Of a DNA stretch of 64,000 bases, positions 36,282-48,460 are shown in pieces (position 1 is the first letter of the stretch; every line of letters begins with the position of its first letter). A model generated the notes under the pieces. The model saw only the letters and a program-made list of their open reading frames with translations, was not told the origin of the DNA and ran no database searches. The DNA lies in NCBI GenBank assembly GCA_023897205.1, contig JAHWDD010000002.1:4030001-4094000 (forward strand). Direction: 5' to 3'. The stretch is from Exophiala sp. HKRS030 (Eukaryota; Ascomycota; Eurotiomycetes; Chaetothyriales; Herpotrichiellaceae). Both the position numbers and the translations under genes were made by a program.

Positions 36282-37246
36282 GGTGAGGGCTTGAGCGAAC
36301 GCTATGAGGGAAGGGAACAGTGGTTCCTTCAAGGACTGTCTCGGATGGTGTTCAGTTGCTTGTGCGAGGTCATGGCCGTACCATGCATGGTCTTACCTCG
36401 TGATGCGGTCGGTGCAAACGACAAACGGTATAGACGGGAGCAACGATAGAGGGAACACGACATCTACAGTGGGGCATACACACGTATTTAGACGTAGAGA
36501 AATGAGCTCATTTCCTTTTATTCAAATGATCAATTGCCCCGGGTCGATGAATACTTCAAGCTATTGTCCTATCGATTGCCTCAGATCTGTCGCCTAAATT
36601 CTGACGGACTGGTGCTTCTACTTCAATTTTGACGTTGAGGTGGAAACAGAAAGTACTCGCAGCCTGATACAAGGCTTGCCAGGATACGAAGATGACAAGA
36701 TCATGACTATAACCATCGAACCACGATACATCTTGATGAACTTTGATTGTTTTGCTAAAAGCTATGAAAGCAATTCAACCACTTGGCTGTTAAGCTCTGA
36801 GAAGCTCACAAAAGTTCAAGCATCATCACAAGATGACTTAGCCGTGATGATCATAATATGAAGAATATAATATCAGAGCTTCGATAGAGAAATCGGTAAT
36901 CTCACTCTCTGCCAAAGAAATTCGGATCCATTTCGTCATGATCTTGCTCAGGAACATTGTCAAGCTTGTCTCATATCAGCATAGACAGATACCTGATAGC
37001 AAAAGTCAAAGATATAAATCCGATTCGAAGCATCTGACCAGCCGCAACAATCGGAGTCATGTGTTAACTCTTTATCGAGATCTGATGTGTCATACAAAAG
37101 ACTCGATAACAATTGTGTCGTCGTAAGAAGTCCCCCTTAACCCCTAAACCCGTATCCACAGGCTTTTCATCAAAGCAATGTTGAACTTTTCCCTATCGTC
37201 CAAATACCCAAAAGCCTATATACAAGGCAAAAACTGTAAAAAGGAG
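36282..37246. other. Convergent 3' region, riboflavin kinase and AcuK-type regulator
   Basis: 965 bases between two stop codons, increasingly AT-rich, with short open frames lacking recognisable content. Confidence 0.5.
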
Positions 37247-39449
37247 TCAGTTCAATTGTCCAACAAAAGTCGCGCAAATGACTTCATCACTCACATTCAT
37301 AACAATCAACATAGGGATATCAAAGACGTCTCTTTTCACAGTCCAGCAATATGTGCAATCCACCTTTCCATCCGCCGATCCCAGTCTCTGCATTCCTTTT
37401 TCACCTGAAATACCATCCCTTTTCAGATCATTCCCTTTTCGTAATAGAGCGTTACTATCTTGCCTCCTAAGATCTCTTTTCCCTTCATCATTTCGAGCTT
37501 CAACTTCGGCGTTGAGATTTTGAGCGAATTCATCATCTTTAGTTCGATATTTCAAGAGTTTGCACTTTCCGGAGACACTTCCACGACTATCACCAAATGC
37601 TAGTCGTGCAAAATCTTCATAGAACTGAACGACCGAGTCGTCGTCTAGTAATTCTGCAAGGAAGACAGGAAGAAGACGATTCTCTCCATTTTCTTCGAGA
37701 GCTGCGGCTCGAGTTGGTGTGTTGAAACCCGTTTGTCTTGCAGTATTTGTCCCCGATCCTGTTCCAGGTGTTTGACCAGAATGACCTCTATTGACATTGA
37801 GATTCGGTGCTCTGCCAAGAAGGACATTCTTGGTCCAACCAGTAAGAATTTGAAATTCTTTACCAACTGCGGCAACTTCTCCTGTTCTTCTTGCAACAAT
37901 TGTCGGTGTACCTACACCTTCGATAAAACCTTCATACTCCCATAAAGTTCTTTGAAAACATTTCTCCATAAAAATCAAATCTTCTCGATTCAAAGTCTTT
38001 GTGGTTGCAATGAATGAAGGTCGGAAAGATGCCAAGGACTTGGCAATGGAAAGGGTCTTTGAGGGATGACTGGCAAAACGTTTCTGCAGGTATGCTATTA
38101 ATGCATGAAAACCAGTTGTATATGGGTGTGGACTTGTGACGCTTGTATAAATTGCCGATGGATCGCGGGGTCGCTTCGAGGATTTGACTGGTAATTGGGA
38201 CTTTGCTTTCAACTGTGGGGTGGAAATCTGTGGAGGCTGAGCAAGTCGTGGTCTATGATGATCTTGTGCAGATGTTATTTGATTTGTCTCCAATGCAGCT
38301 GGTGGCATCTGTAATCCATTACTGGTTAGCAATGGAGAATCCTCGAATTTCATGACATTTGTAGGAGTTCCGTTGGTGTCTGGTGAAGTCCAATGAGCTG
38401 CACTCGATTCTATCGCAAACGCATTTGGAACCATATGACGGTGTTGACCATAGTTGTCACCTCCATTCGGCCAATCTGTCATCATAGGATCGCCGAACTG
38501 CTGGAATTGAGCCGTGGGACTTTCACTAAAACTACCCAATGGCATTCGATAGGTTTGATGCATTGAACCTCGATGAGTTGTTGTTGTGTCACTAGGTGGA
38601 GTCTCCCCAGCATTTGTAGCCATGTGTCCAAGCATTCCGAACTCAAGCGCACCATAGTGATTGCCAAAATTCATACTTGCAATGTCAAAATTGAACATTG
38701 ATGGATCATCAAACAAAGCACCGGACCAAGAGGAATTGTTCATGTTATTCCCCGTCAACGGATCTGGGCCGATCACCGGACTTTGCATTGGTACTTGAGA
38801 GCCGACAGCAGAAAAATTGGTGCTCAAAGGCGATGGTTGCGTAAAGCTGTTTGTACTCATACTCCTTTCGTGGATTAAAGGAGGTGGCATTTGGGTGGAT
38901 TGTTGGAAGTTGTTGAATGATGGGGGTTGTTGAAAGAATGACTGTTGTTGCTGTTGCTGTTGCTGTGGTTGTGATTGTGGTTGTGGTGTTTGTGAAGACG
39001 TTTCACTGGTAGTAATGGTTGAGGAACGCTGCTTGGTAGGATGATTAAAGGGATTGCTCCCAACTCCAGGTAGAAGAGATTCATTAGGAGCGTCATGTAG
39101 ATACTTTGCTTTTTTTCTAACACCATCTTGACAAGCATCTTGCAAACCTCGCTTGATACACCTTTGACATGGACGTTCGTCGCCTAAACCGGGTCAGCTC
39201 ATGAAACAAGAGACGCAGAGTTTCTAACATACCACAAGTCAAATGAGCCCGTTGACAGGCAAAACAAGCTCTTCGGGCTTTCTTCCTCCTTGGACGCGAA
39301 GGATCCTTTGCATTGGAAGCGCCGTTTTGCTTTGTCTTTGAATCTTTGGTCTGTTCAGACATGTTGCCATTTCCAGTTGGGTGTTCGTTCCCACTCTCAT
39401 CTGGGGAACCCGAACGAGACCGATCATCTTCGACATCTGAGGCCGTCAT
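37247..39449 (-). CDS. acuK: Zn2Cys6 transcriptional activator of gluconeogenesis, AcuK/Ert1 type
   Basis: Exon 1 (39449-39233) and exon 2 (39183-37247) join across a 49 nt intron inside the zinc cluster; product 717 residues. The DNA-binding head is [20 protein letters not shown] followed by C72, C78, C81 and C90 (C62-x2-C65-x6-C72-x5-C78-x2-C81-x8-C90). The linker [18 protein letters not shown] is diagnostic of this family. A poly-Gln/Ser middle follows, then a conserved region ([34 protein letters not shown]) and a PAS-like domain ([20 protein letters not shown]). In Aspergillus, AcuK pairs with AcuM to switch on PEP carboxykinase and fructose-1,6-bisphosphatase genes. AcuM is not in this window. 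Confidence 0.9.
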
Positions 39450-40458
39450 GTTGACTTGTTATAGCCAGAACATCAAAACAAGTGGCAGTATTTTGCAGAT
39501 CATGCAGATTGACTGGTTTTCTTCTCAGGATACGCCAAGCGTAACACTGGATTGCAATGGCGGTAGGATTGATTGGTACAAAGCCTCAATATGGTAGCCC
39601 ATAAAAGCGTGGTATGGGGATTCCAAGTCGTCGGTAGTGCGAATATTGTGTCAAACGAGGCTATGGACGACCACGATAGTGGGACCGAGGAGTATAATTG
39701 GAAGATGTCCAACAGGGCCAATATGACAGTCGGAGTAAGAGTGGAGATACAAAAGTGTTGGCGACTTGTATGAGCGCGGGCTCGAGATTCAAAGACAATG
39801 GAGGATTGGTTGGTTTTTCAGGACAGCCGGGCAAGGTCGTGGCCGTGATCAAGAAGAGGGACGTTGAGGGACGTTGTGCGTTGTGCGACGTGGTAGATGT
39901 ATGACAAAGGCCCAAGGTTTGGCTGATTTGGCTGGTACAACCTTTGATCTTGCAGAGAAAAAAGACAAAGTTGGGTGAGAAAAGTCGGTACTGATGATGA
40001 CAGTAGGTTCTACAGAGAGGAGGAACGAGGCATGACTCGACGACGAGGTTGCGGAAAAGACCGAGTCAGTGAGGTTCAAAATGGTCGGTTGGACGAGGTA
40101 TGGATCGGTGGCGCATGGGTTTGTGACATGCCAGAAGTTGTGTAGTAGGGAGGATGTAGGGATGAGAGGAGTGGAGACCAGGCGAGGCGACAGTGAGAAA
40201 GAAGCAATGAAGCTCTAAACTCTGAGCTGGTTAGAAATGGTAAAGAATCTGCGGTGGTGAAATGGAGCAGTCACAGCAGCAGCAGCAGTTCATGATGGAG
40301 ATGCAAAGTGCGGGCGCAAGTTGCAGGACCAGGCTTTGAATGCGGAGTAAGAGCGATCGACCAGAGACGAAAGTGGGAAACGGGAAGAGGCAAGAGGTAA
40401 AAGGTAAGAGGCCCCAGGCAAGAGCAATGGGCAAAAGGCGGAAGGAAGGCGCAACCAA

Positions 40459-40490
<32 letters not shown>

Positions 40491-43204
40491 CTAAGGCTAA
40501 GGGGCCCGTAAGGACCGAGGCGCCCAGAGGTCGAGGGGGATGGTGAAGGCGACTTCGGCATGACGAGCGGGAGTACCTGGTGTCCTGGAGTACTGGACCG
40601 TGGATGGTGGATGATGGACGGTAGACACCCACCAGTAATTAGTGGTTGATTGGAAAGCTGGGGCCCGCACGGAGAAGTTACGGAGCTTCGTGAGCTTTCT
40701 CACTAACTCACTAACTAGTCAACTTATGGACGTTAGGTACTCGTGCGCCCGGACGCAAACTCAGCCACTCGTTCTAGGCGTTGCTTTGGGCAGTAAAAGG
40801 CACCTGGGGCGTACATTCCAGCCTGCTTACTGCCCCGGAGCTAGGTGAGAAATACTTTAAATACGAGGCTTTTGTTTATGAACATTACAATAATGGACCA
40901 ACTTGAAATCAAGGAACAATAATAATGAGTCAATTACCAATCTCGACATTGGGCGCACACTCGCAAGCCTTGGTCAAATCAATCAATCTTTCGGGTCGAT
41001 GGCGACAGACGCCCAGATGGAGAATACCCAGGGAGGCTTAGTTAAGGCCCAGGGGGTGCCTACAGTACCTACTGTACCTGTTCTTGCATCTCCAAGTCCG
41101 GAGCACTACCTAGAGCCTAGGGCACCTGCTAATGAGGCTTAAGGATGACGCCTACCCTATCATGTTTCCCCTATCCGCCTTTCCCCCGGGCTATGGATTC
41201 TCCTTGGCTTTTGGTCTTTGGCCGTAAACTCGTTTTTCACCTACCAAATAACGTAGGGATATTACAGCAACAAAAGTCAAGGACATGCCTTACTCCATGT
41301 GCCAAATTGACTTTGTCCGGACGAGTCGCATGTGCCAGGCATAAGCCCATTCATTAGGACTCTTACCATTAATATTGATTCCTGCTTTGGATTTAATTTG
41401 AACCGCGGCAATACCCAACCCCACAAATCGAGGTGCGAGCTAAAAGATGAGCTAACGAATGAGTACTAACTGGATTAGTACAAGGGCATCTATCAATGCC
41501 AAATGAGGGGTCCACGGCACGCGAGGATTTCTTCAAGCCTGGCCCGCCACTGTCCGCTGTGCCGCCTGGGGTTGTTACGGGCACCTAGGGAGTACTGTAC
41601 TGTACATAGCTGACTGGCTGACTGGCTGACTGGGCACCTGCTGGGTGTGTCCCTCGGCCTTGCCTGCTCCGACTTCCAGCTCCGAATTCCAGCTCCCAAA
41701 TACCAAGTAACAACTAGTCCGTAGTTACGTAGTTAGTCAGTCCCCTAACTACCTAGTAGTCTTCCACTAAAGGTGCGTACCACAAGTTTTCCCCTTTCCC
41801 CTTTCCGTTTTATCCAATCAATTCAAACCTTTTGTCAAACCTGTCTTCACACAGAGGGTTGCTTCGACGTTCTCTTCATCCTTCACAACTTCTTAATCGA
41901 CCTCGATATTATACCAAACACTGGGATCTAGAGCTTCAGGTTGTGAGAACAGGTCATATTTTCCTCCATTTCACCGAATATAGGCAGCCGTGTGAACACA
42001 TTCGGCCCTCGGCCCCGGACCCAACTTCAACGTGATATTGAAAACTGTTTATGATGCCCAGCGGTGACTACCCGGACTCTGACCAACTGAGAATGACAAG
42101 AACGGTCCTTTTGCCTGATTTCGTCATCCTGAAACAGCGTGCAAATCCGAGAGAAACGCGCAGTCCTCACACACTCCCAACTAGTTTCCTGCGAGGCTGC
42201 CCGATTTCTCCCGAAGTAGCCGGAAACCCTCGATAAACTCACAACGACAGTGACCCTTGAAAATTTCCAGGATCTTGGAGCACAGCCTTCCCACACCGAC
42301 CACTACCGACATGATAGTCCACCAACGACGTATGGACATTTCTCTATGAATGATTCGATCTCTCTCAAGACTTGACGTATTCACCGCATCAAATTCAGTC
42401 GTCGCACAAATCCACCCTCTTTGGGTCCGGTCTAGTAAATGTCCAAATATTGCAATTATAACCACCTCAGCCCTCTTGACCGCATATCCATTTCACAAAT
42501 CATGTCTCTATTTGCTTGTGCTCCGGCCCCGTACTTTGAATGTCCACTTGCGGTCGTTATGCCCAATTCTTATTGTCGACGATGCTCGCTTCCCTTTCAG
42601 CTAAACACTTGCCGGCCGGCTATTTTCTAACGAGAGTTTCTTGTCAACTTGTGGCGATACCACCATGCCAACGACTCGACTCCATTATCAATTTCTGGAC
42701 ATTGGTTCAGCGGAGTGAGTTAATTCTGGATCGCAGGTACCCGTTGACCCGTGATTCGATCGACAAGTTTGTCGATTTTGTCGTTGGACTGCATTTGCCT
42801 TGCGATCGCATTCGCCGCGAATTTGATTGAACCAGTCCCTCTGTGCGTATGCCTTGTTCCTGGATCGATCGTAATACCTTGATTTGTCTCTCCAAGTTGA
42901 GAGATATGCTGTCCCTTTGCTGCGCGATGTGTGCCACTCACAGCAGGAGAATGCTTGAATTCGTGCTCCCATAGTCGGTGACCTTCGCCAGCAACATCAA
43001 TCCCACGGTTTGGCTTTCATAGTACTCGTGAATGCCTTTTGCCCAATAAAGCATTATCGTCGAACGAACAATGGCTGAGCCTCATCATTTTTCTGTGTGT
43101 CCGAGTTTGTCTTCGATTTATTTGCCTTTTCAAGATATTTACCTTGTTGACCACAAGATCCCCATGTTTATGATGGACTTTTATTCCTCTTGGGATATCA
43201 AACC
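39450..43204. other. Long gene-free stretch upstream of the AcuK-type regulator
   Basis: 3.75 kb with no supported coding gene on either strand. The part nearest the regulator (39450-40300) probably holds its promoter and leader. It contains a GCA/CAG triplet run near 40275, an AAGGTC hexamer array at 40457-40500, CTGACTGG triplets near 41610, and CTAA/TAGT-rich blocks near 40696 and 41700-41770. Many open frames of 60-95 codons occur between 42000 and 43000 on both strands, none with a domain. Confidence 0.5.
40457..40502 (+). repeat. AAGGTC hexamer tandem array
   Basis: Five exact direct copies of AAGGTC are followed by two AAGGCT variants and a terminal AAGG. The array lies about 1 kb upstream of the AcuK-type start codon. 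It is a simple-sequence tract and its role, if any, is unknown. Confidence 0.85.
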
Positions 43205-45130
43205 TCATTTTGGAGTGGGACTGAACCTACTCTTCGCCCTCAACCTTTTACCATAGATAAAGAAAATATAAGGAAAAGGTGCCATCATCAACGTCAGAAA
43301 TGCCAGTAACGTCGTGGCCCAATGAAAACCAAGCTTTCTATACATCTGAACCCCAAAAAGAGGGAATGCACCGGCAAACGACGATCTGGCGAATGAATTG
43401 GCCGATAACGCGCTCGCTGCATACAAGGGGAATGCTTCAACGAGAAAGGTGAAGATGCCCGAGAATATCAGAATCACTCCGCAGCCGAACAATGCGATTG
43501 CGATTTCTGGCACGATCCAATGCACGCTGGAGTAGATGGTCCATGCAAACATGAACAGACCACTGACGCAAATCCATGATCCCACTGGAAATAATCCATC
43601 GTTAGTGAATGATACCCAAAAATAGTGGGACGTATTGAGAAGTCCCTGGAGGAAAGACTCACCAATTGTGGGAGGCAACCTGAACTCTGGCTCCGATTTC
43701 TTCTCGCCAGTTTTGGCCTCATAATTCCGCAACAATCGCAAATAATTCCAATGCCAGAAACTATCCGACAAAATCCCAATGATCATACCAGTCAGCAATC
43801 CGATAAAGGACAAACCGACTTGATGCAGTTGGAATCCATAGACCTCTCGAAAGACGAGATTGAATGCGCCGAAGAACAAATAAAGTATCCCGAGGACGAT
43901 CGATGAGAACAGACACAGGTTGAAACACATGGGGTCCATGAACAAAAGCATAAACGGTCGAGGTAGCGACCGAATAACAGTCATGGTGACGGATTTCTCG
44001 TGCATCTCGATAGGCGCTTTCCATCGGTCTTCTCCTGTCTGTTTGCGCAGTTTTCTCGCTTTGTTGCGCAAGACGACCGGCGTGTATGTTTCGGGAACCA
44101 AGAATATCATGCAAATGAGCATGATGCTGGACCAGATGATCAGCACGTAATATGACCATCTCCAGTCGGCATATTGATTGATGAAACCTCCGACGATCGG
44201 GCCAATACTGGAGTAGTTGTTCATTAGCTATGTCGTTCGACTCATGTTGTTGACAGAAGCCAGGGAGGTCGGCTTACCTAGGACCGAGGAAGGGGCGGCT
44301 GAATAAACCATCATGGGAGCCTGAAGCTGGTCACGAGTGAACATATCACCGACAGTACCACCTGCGACAGACAAGAACGCACTCCCGGAGAGGCCATCAA
44401 AGAATCGCGCGATCAACATGGTCTCGATGTTCTGAGCAACTGCCGACGGGATTAACCAGACGGTGAAGAAGAAGAATCCAATGATGTAAATGGGACGTCG
44501 TCCGTAGAACTCGGACAGTGGACCCAAAACCATTGGCGAAAGTCCAAGACCAAAGACAAATAGTGACAAGCCAAGCGTTGCGACTATACGTGAGTTACCA
44601 AACTCTTCATTCATCTGATCTGTTAAAGTGTTAGCTAATGTCTTTCATTACATGCTGCTAAGCTCCAGAGTCAAAATACCGTATGTGACTGTATATAGCG
44701 AAGATGTGCAAGTCACACATAAAGACCCAAACGCAATCGTGATGACAATCAACCACTTTCTCAGATGGCTCATATTTTTCGGGTTCATCGAGTCATTAGG
44801 TCCGTCCCAAGTGACCTCGAAATTCTTTTCCGGCGACCCAACGACCTCGACATCTTGACGAGCATCTTCGATTGATTCCACATCTTGATCACTGAAGTAG
44901 CTATGGCCGTCAACATATGATCTCGTCGGCCGGAGACTCAACGGTCTCTGCGATTTATTCGTCGGCACAGGTGTCAACGAGTTGACGTTCGGCATGTTGC
45001 CGTGATCCTGTGTTGGTATAGATTTCTTCGCGTCCTCCAACGTGCGCTGCTTGTTCGAGAAATTCTTGGTCTTTGTCGGCTCGCTAGTTCCGGATTTCTG
45101 CACCTCCAAAGATAAAGACGGTGATGCCAT
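43205..45130 (-). CDS. MFS exporter, DHA1 (polyamine/multidrug resistance) family (one frame break)
   Basis: Four exons (45130-44680, 44619-44278, 44207-43663, 43584-43205) with 60, 70 and 78 nt introns. Exon 2 needs one extra base in the G-run 44292-44295 to read YSAAPFLGPSIGPIVGGFIN, the DHA1 motif C region; the total is then 572 residues. Other signatures are TYDQMNEEFG, PLSEFYGRRPIY (motif A-like), RFFDGLSGSAFLSVAGGTVGDMF and WRWSYYVLIIWSS. The long acidic N-terminus (about 115 residues) and the WDGPNDSMNPKNMS word before helix 1 are typical of Flr1/Tpo1-type fungal exporters. It is a 12-helix proton antiporter, and the substrate is not predictable. ATG at 45130 was chosen because the open frame upstream lacks an ATG. 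Confidence 0.87.
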
Positions 45131-45874
45131 ATCGGCTATTAGAGCCTGAGAAGAATTACCAGCTTCATATACCACGTGCAGATGTCATCATGTCCAAATT
45201 CGCTATAGTCCCCAGCATTGGTATGGATTTGAAATGAAGAGAGACAACGACCGAGAAACGATTTGAAAGCATCATTGCTATGAAAAGAATGGACGGCGAA
45301 AATCATGGCATTGCGAATGCCGCGATCCGTTTTCCAGCACTTCCCCACTGTAAAGATTTCATGACGGCAATTCAAGATAGGCAGTCCAAGTGGGGCAGGC
45401 CATGGTATGCCGTTGGCTGATGGATCAACGTCCAGCGAATCTGAAGTCAAGGGTTCGGAAGCTTAAAGGCGAAGAAGCCTTCTTGTAGAGTTGTTAGTCC
45501 AGTGCAGCAATTGGACAATTGCGTCGAATCGGCACATTGAAGCGGCATCTTCATTGATATCTGATTGTGAATGGTCAAGGACGAGGTTAGTGATGGTCCA
45601 CATTCGTACAAGATCGAGGGTTTGTACGAGATGAGGCAAACGTGGAGGGCATTGCTTACGATATCGTTCGAGTCATCTGCCTTCGCTCATTTGATTGTTG
45701 TAGTCTCGGTCCTTGATAAGAAGCGAATTTTTGATACATGTTAAGTCCGAGAATTCGCTGATCCAGAAATTTCCTAGTTGAGATTGAGCTGCGAAGAGGT
45801 TGACATTTGGCCAATGACGCATATTTGATACATGACATTATATTTACAACGACTAGTTTTATCCCAAGACATCA
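45131..45874. other. Intergenic, no supported gene
   Basis: This holds the promoter of the DHA1 exporter, with a CACGTG only about 43 bases before its ATG, and the 3' flank of the Sdh5 gene. The minus-strand open frame at 45139-45450 shows no recognisable domain. Confidence 0.45.
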
Positions 45875-46889
45875 TCATTCAAATGTCTGAACCTCAGGCA
45901 TTCTACCCAGACCACCTCCTCCAGTGTTCGAACTTGAACCAACACCTTTCAAAACACCTCCTGCACTTCGATCCTTGACATGTTGCCTCAACAATCGTAA
46001 AATCTCACTATCCTTCCATCTTTGAGGTACTGGTCGAAAAGCAGGTTTGAATGCTCCCACAGTCTGAGCCCATTCTCCACTTCGAGGTGCTCCTTGTCTC
46101 CAAGCGTCAGTCTCCTGTGTTTGTCCAGGATTTGCAGGTGAAGTATATTCTGTAGTTGTATTTTTCTTGTCTTTTACACTTCCCTCGGCTGTTTCCAACG
46201 ATGTAGGACTACCTGCTGGTGATTGAGTAGCCCAGTAGTAGATATCCCAGTCATTTTCATCAAGAAACTTGTCGTATTGTACGAGTTGTTCTTTGGTCAT
46301 TGTAGGTAGGTTGGCAGCGGCGAACGTGGAGAGAAGGAGATCAGACTCTAATGTCCCTCTTTTCCTGCTTTGGTCTGTGTTTAGGTCAAGTCAGCATTTC
46401 AAGCCAATGTCTACAAAGCAATGCACTCAGGAATATGCGGCACCGACATAATAAACGAGCTCTCATAGTAACAAGATCTTCACCAGTTCTTTTCAGAGGT
46501 TCGACGCGGAATGAAATCCCTTCCATTTCACCAACACCGAACTCGGACTGGCTTACTTTGTCCGGATTGCTTTCCTGCGTCCCTCCTGTCATTCTTTCCG
46601 TATTTTCTGGGTGTTTGTCCTTTGGCACGAATTTAGGGTCCACGGAGCTCAGGAATTCTGGTGGAGGATTGTCTGCGCCCACCGAAGGCATATCGTTCGT
46701 AATGGCAGAGTTTGTGTTTGTCATATGAGGATTGTCGGGTTTTTCTTGCTGGGTTTTTCGATATTCCTCAGCATTAGAATGAATTCTTTCATTGAAGCGT
46801 GTTGCGGAGGATGCGATACATCGGCGTGGAACCGATCCAGCTAGACCTCGAGTGGCCAGGGACCTCGATAGAGCTCGTGTGGCATTCAT
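45875..46889 (-). CDS. sdh5: Succinate dehydrogenase assembly factor 2 (Sdh5/Emi5, SDHAF2)
   Basis: Exon 1 (46889-46448) and exon 2 (46374-45875) join across a 73 nt intron; product 313 residues. The join restores [20 protein letters not shown], the SDHAF2 signature, followed by [26 protein letters not shown]. Residues 1-45 are Arg/Ser/Ala-rich with no acids early on, a mitochondrial presequence. The protein promotes covalent FAD attachment to Sdh1 in the matrix. It is roughly twice the length of yeast Sdh5: about 100 residues of disordered Pro/Glu/Asn linker precede the domain and a 95-residue tail rich in Gly/Ser follows it. The donor site (GTCGGT) is unusual but is the only one that keeps the conserved word. 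Confidence 0.9.
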
Positions 46890-47317
46890 TGTGTAAATGT
46901 GGAATAGCTGTTTGACGCGGATGGATTGAGATTTCTATTAAGAGAACATTTGAAGTAATGGAAGATTGGGCTGGAGGTTGCAGCATTGATCATAAAATAT
47001 TGACATCATCGTTGTCGGAAATGTTCCAAGCGGAGAAAAGGGACCATCATAGTCACGTGAGTCCACCTCGGCCGTCTTTGGGATGTCTCGATATGATCAC
47101 ATTTCAGGTGATGGTCCGTTTGTTTGTGGAATGACTTCTCCTCGCAAGAGACTCTAGATCACGGCTCCTTTGAGATTCTACCCTGAATTATAGAGCCATT
47201 GATTCACACTAGTCGTCCAGCTTGGGGTAGCATCATATCCATCACGAAGAAGAACATCAGTATATCATGTACTTTCCAAAACTTTTAACCAATACCTCTG
47301 TTCACATATCAACCACC
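46890..47317. other. Intergenic, Sdh5 promoter side
   Basis: 428 bases between Sdh5 and the upstream aldo-keto reductase, both on the minus strand. It contains the TCACGTGA palindrome and no gene. Confidence 0.45.
47053..47060. promoter_or_regulatory. Palindromic TCACGTGA box upstream of Sdh5
   Basis: A perfect 8-base palindrome of the Cbf1/bHLH type, 164 bases before the Sdh5 start codon. Function is inferred from motif and position only. Confidence 0.4.
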
Positions 47318-48460
47318 CTACAGTCTTCGATAGGGAACTTGTGGTTTGTTCTGCAAAATCTCATCAATCTCCGCCATGATTTTCTCATCCAAAAGTGGAA
47401 GAATATCCAAGCTTTTCACAGCTTTGGTGACTTGCTCCACCTTTGATGCTCCAGTAATGGCTGAAGATACATTGGGATTTTTAATGACCCATGCAAGTGC
47501 CAGAGTCGCTTGATCAGTTCCCAACTTTTCTGCCACCGGTTTCAATTTCTTGACCTGAGCCAATGTCTTCTGCCACGTCTCATTGCCATAGCTTTCTCTT
47601 TGGCTGGTGGTAAAACCTTCAGTAGCAGTTGCAATGCGACTGTCAGGTGGAATACCATCATTATATTTGCCAGTCAAAACGCCTGTCTTGAGTGGACTGA
47701 AGATTGTCAAGCCCAGACCATAATTTTCATAAAGTAGAGCAAATTGTCTTTCCACTTTGTCTCGAGCCAACATGTTGTATTCGGGTTGCTCCATAAGTGG
47801 ACCGATGAGATTCAATCTCTCTGCAACGGCCCAAGCCATGGCGATTTCCTCAGCAGTCCATTCGCTAGTGCCCCAATAAAAGGCCTTTCCAGCATTGATC
47901 AGATAGTTGAATGCACGAACTGTCTCTTCGATCGGAGTATTTCTGTCAGGTCGATGTGCATAGACTAGATCAACATAGTCCAACTGTAATCTTTTCAATG
48001 CAGCTTCTGTCCCTTCGATGATATGTTTTCGAGAAAGACCACCATTATTGACCGGATTGTCTCCAAAGGCTCCTCCCCAGTATATCTTTGTTGAAATCAC
48101 AAGATCATTTCGTTTCCATCCATACTTTTTGATGGCATTACCCATAGCGATTTCAGATTTGCCTTCCGCATAACCCTCGGCACAGTCGAAAAAGTTGATA
48201 CCAGCATCATACGCAGCCTTCATACATTCGGAGGCGATGTCTGTAAATGCTTAGACCAGATCAGGAACCATGTCCAAATGTCACTCACCATCGCCAACTT
48301 GACCTCCGTAGGTTACCCTAGAGTATCGATATCAGTGATATGGACTTTAGTGCTTCAGTGGAACTCACCATCCACCAAGTGAAATGACTGAAACTTGTAA
48401 TCCACTTCGTCCGAGAAATCGATATTGCATCTTCGGAAGTTTGTCTGTTGAAGCAGTCAT
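47318..48460 (-). CDS. Aldo-keto reductase, voltage-gated K+ channel beta-subunit-like (AKR6 type)
   Basis: Three exons (48460-48369, a 29-base exon 48317-48289, and 48240-47318) join to 347 residues. The N-terminus MQYRFLGRSGLQVSVISLGGW and the tiny exon (TYGGQVGD) are contiguous with MKAAYDAGINFFDCAEGYAEGKSE, the AKR active-site Asp/Tyr region. KRNDLVISTKIYWGG supplies the Lys and YAHRPD the His of the tetrad. The wording (AFYWGTSEWTAEEI, EQPEYNMLARDKVE) is that of Kv-beta-like fungal AKRs, cytosolic NADPH-dependent enzymes whose natural carbonyl substrate is not established. Divergent from the RACK1 gene with a 622-base spacer. Confidence 0.9.

Noticed and set aside
40457..40502. Nuclear-receptor type AGGTCA binding array
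   Set aside because: Fungi lack nuclear receptors of the animal type; the similarity to that half-site is coincidental.
40340..40546. Small basic protein with Lys-Val repeats
   Set aside because: The repeat is just the AAGGTC hexamer array read in one frame; the rest has no support.
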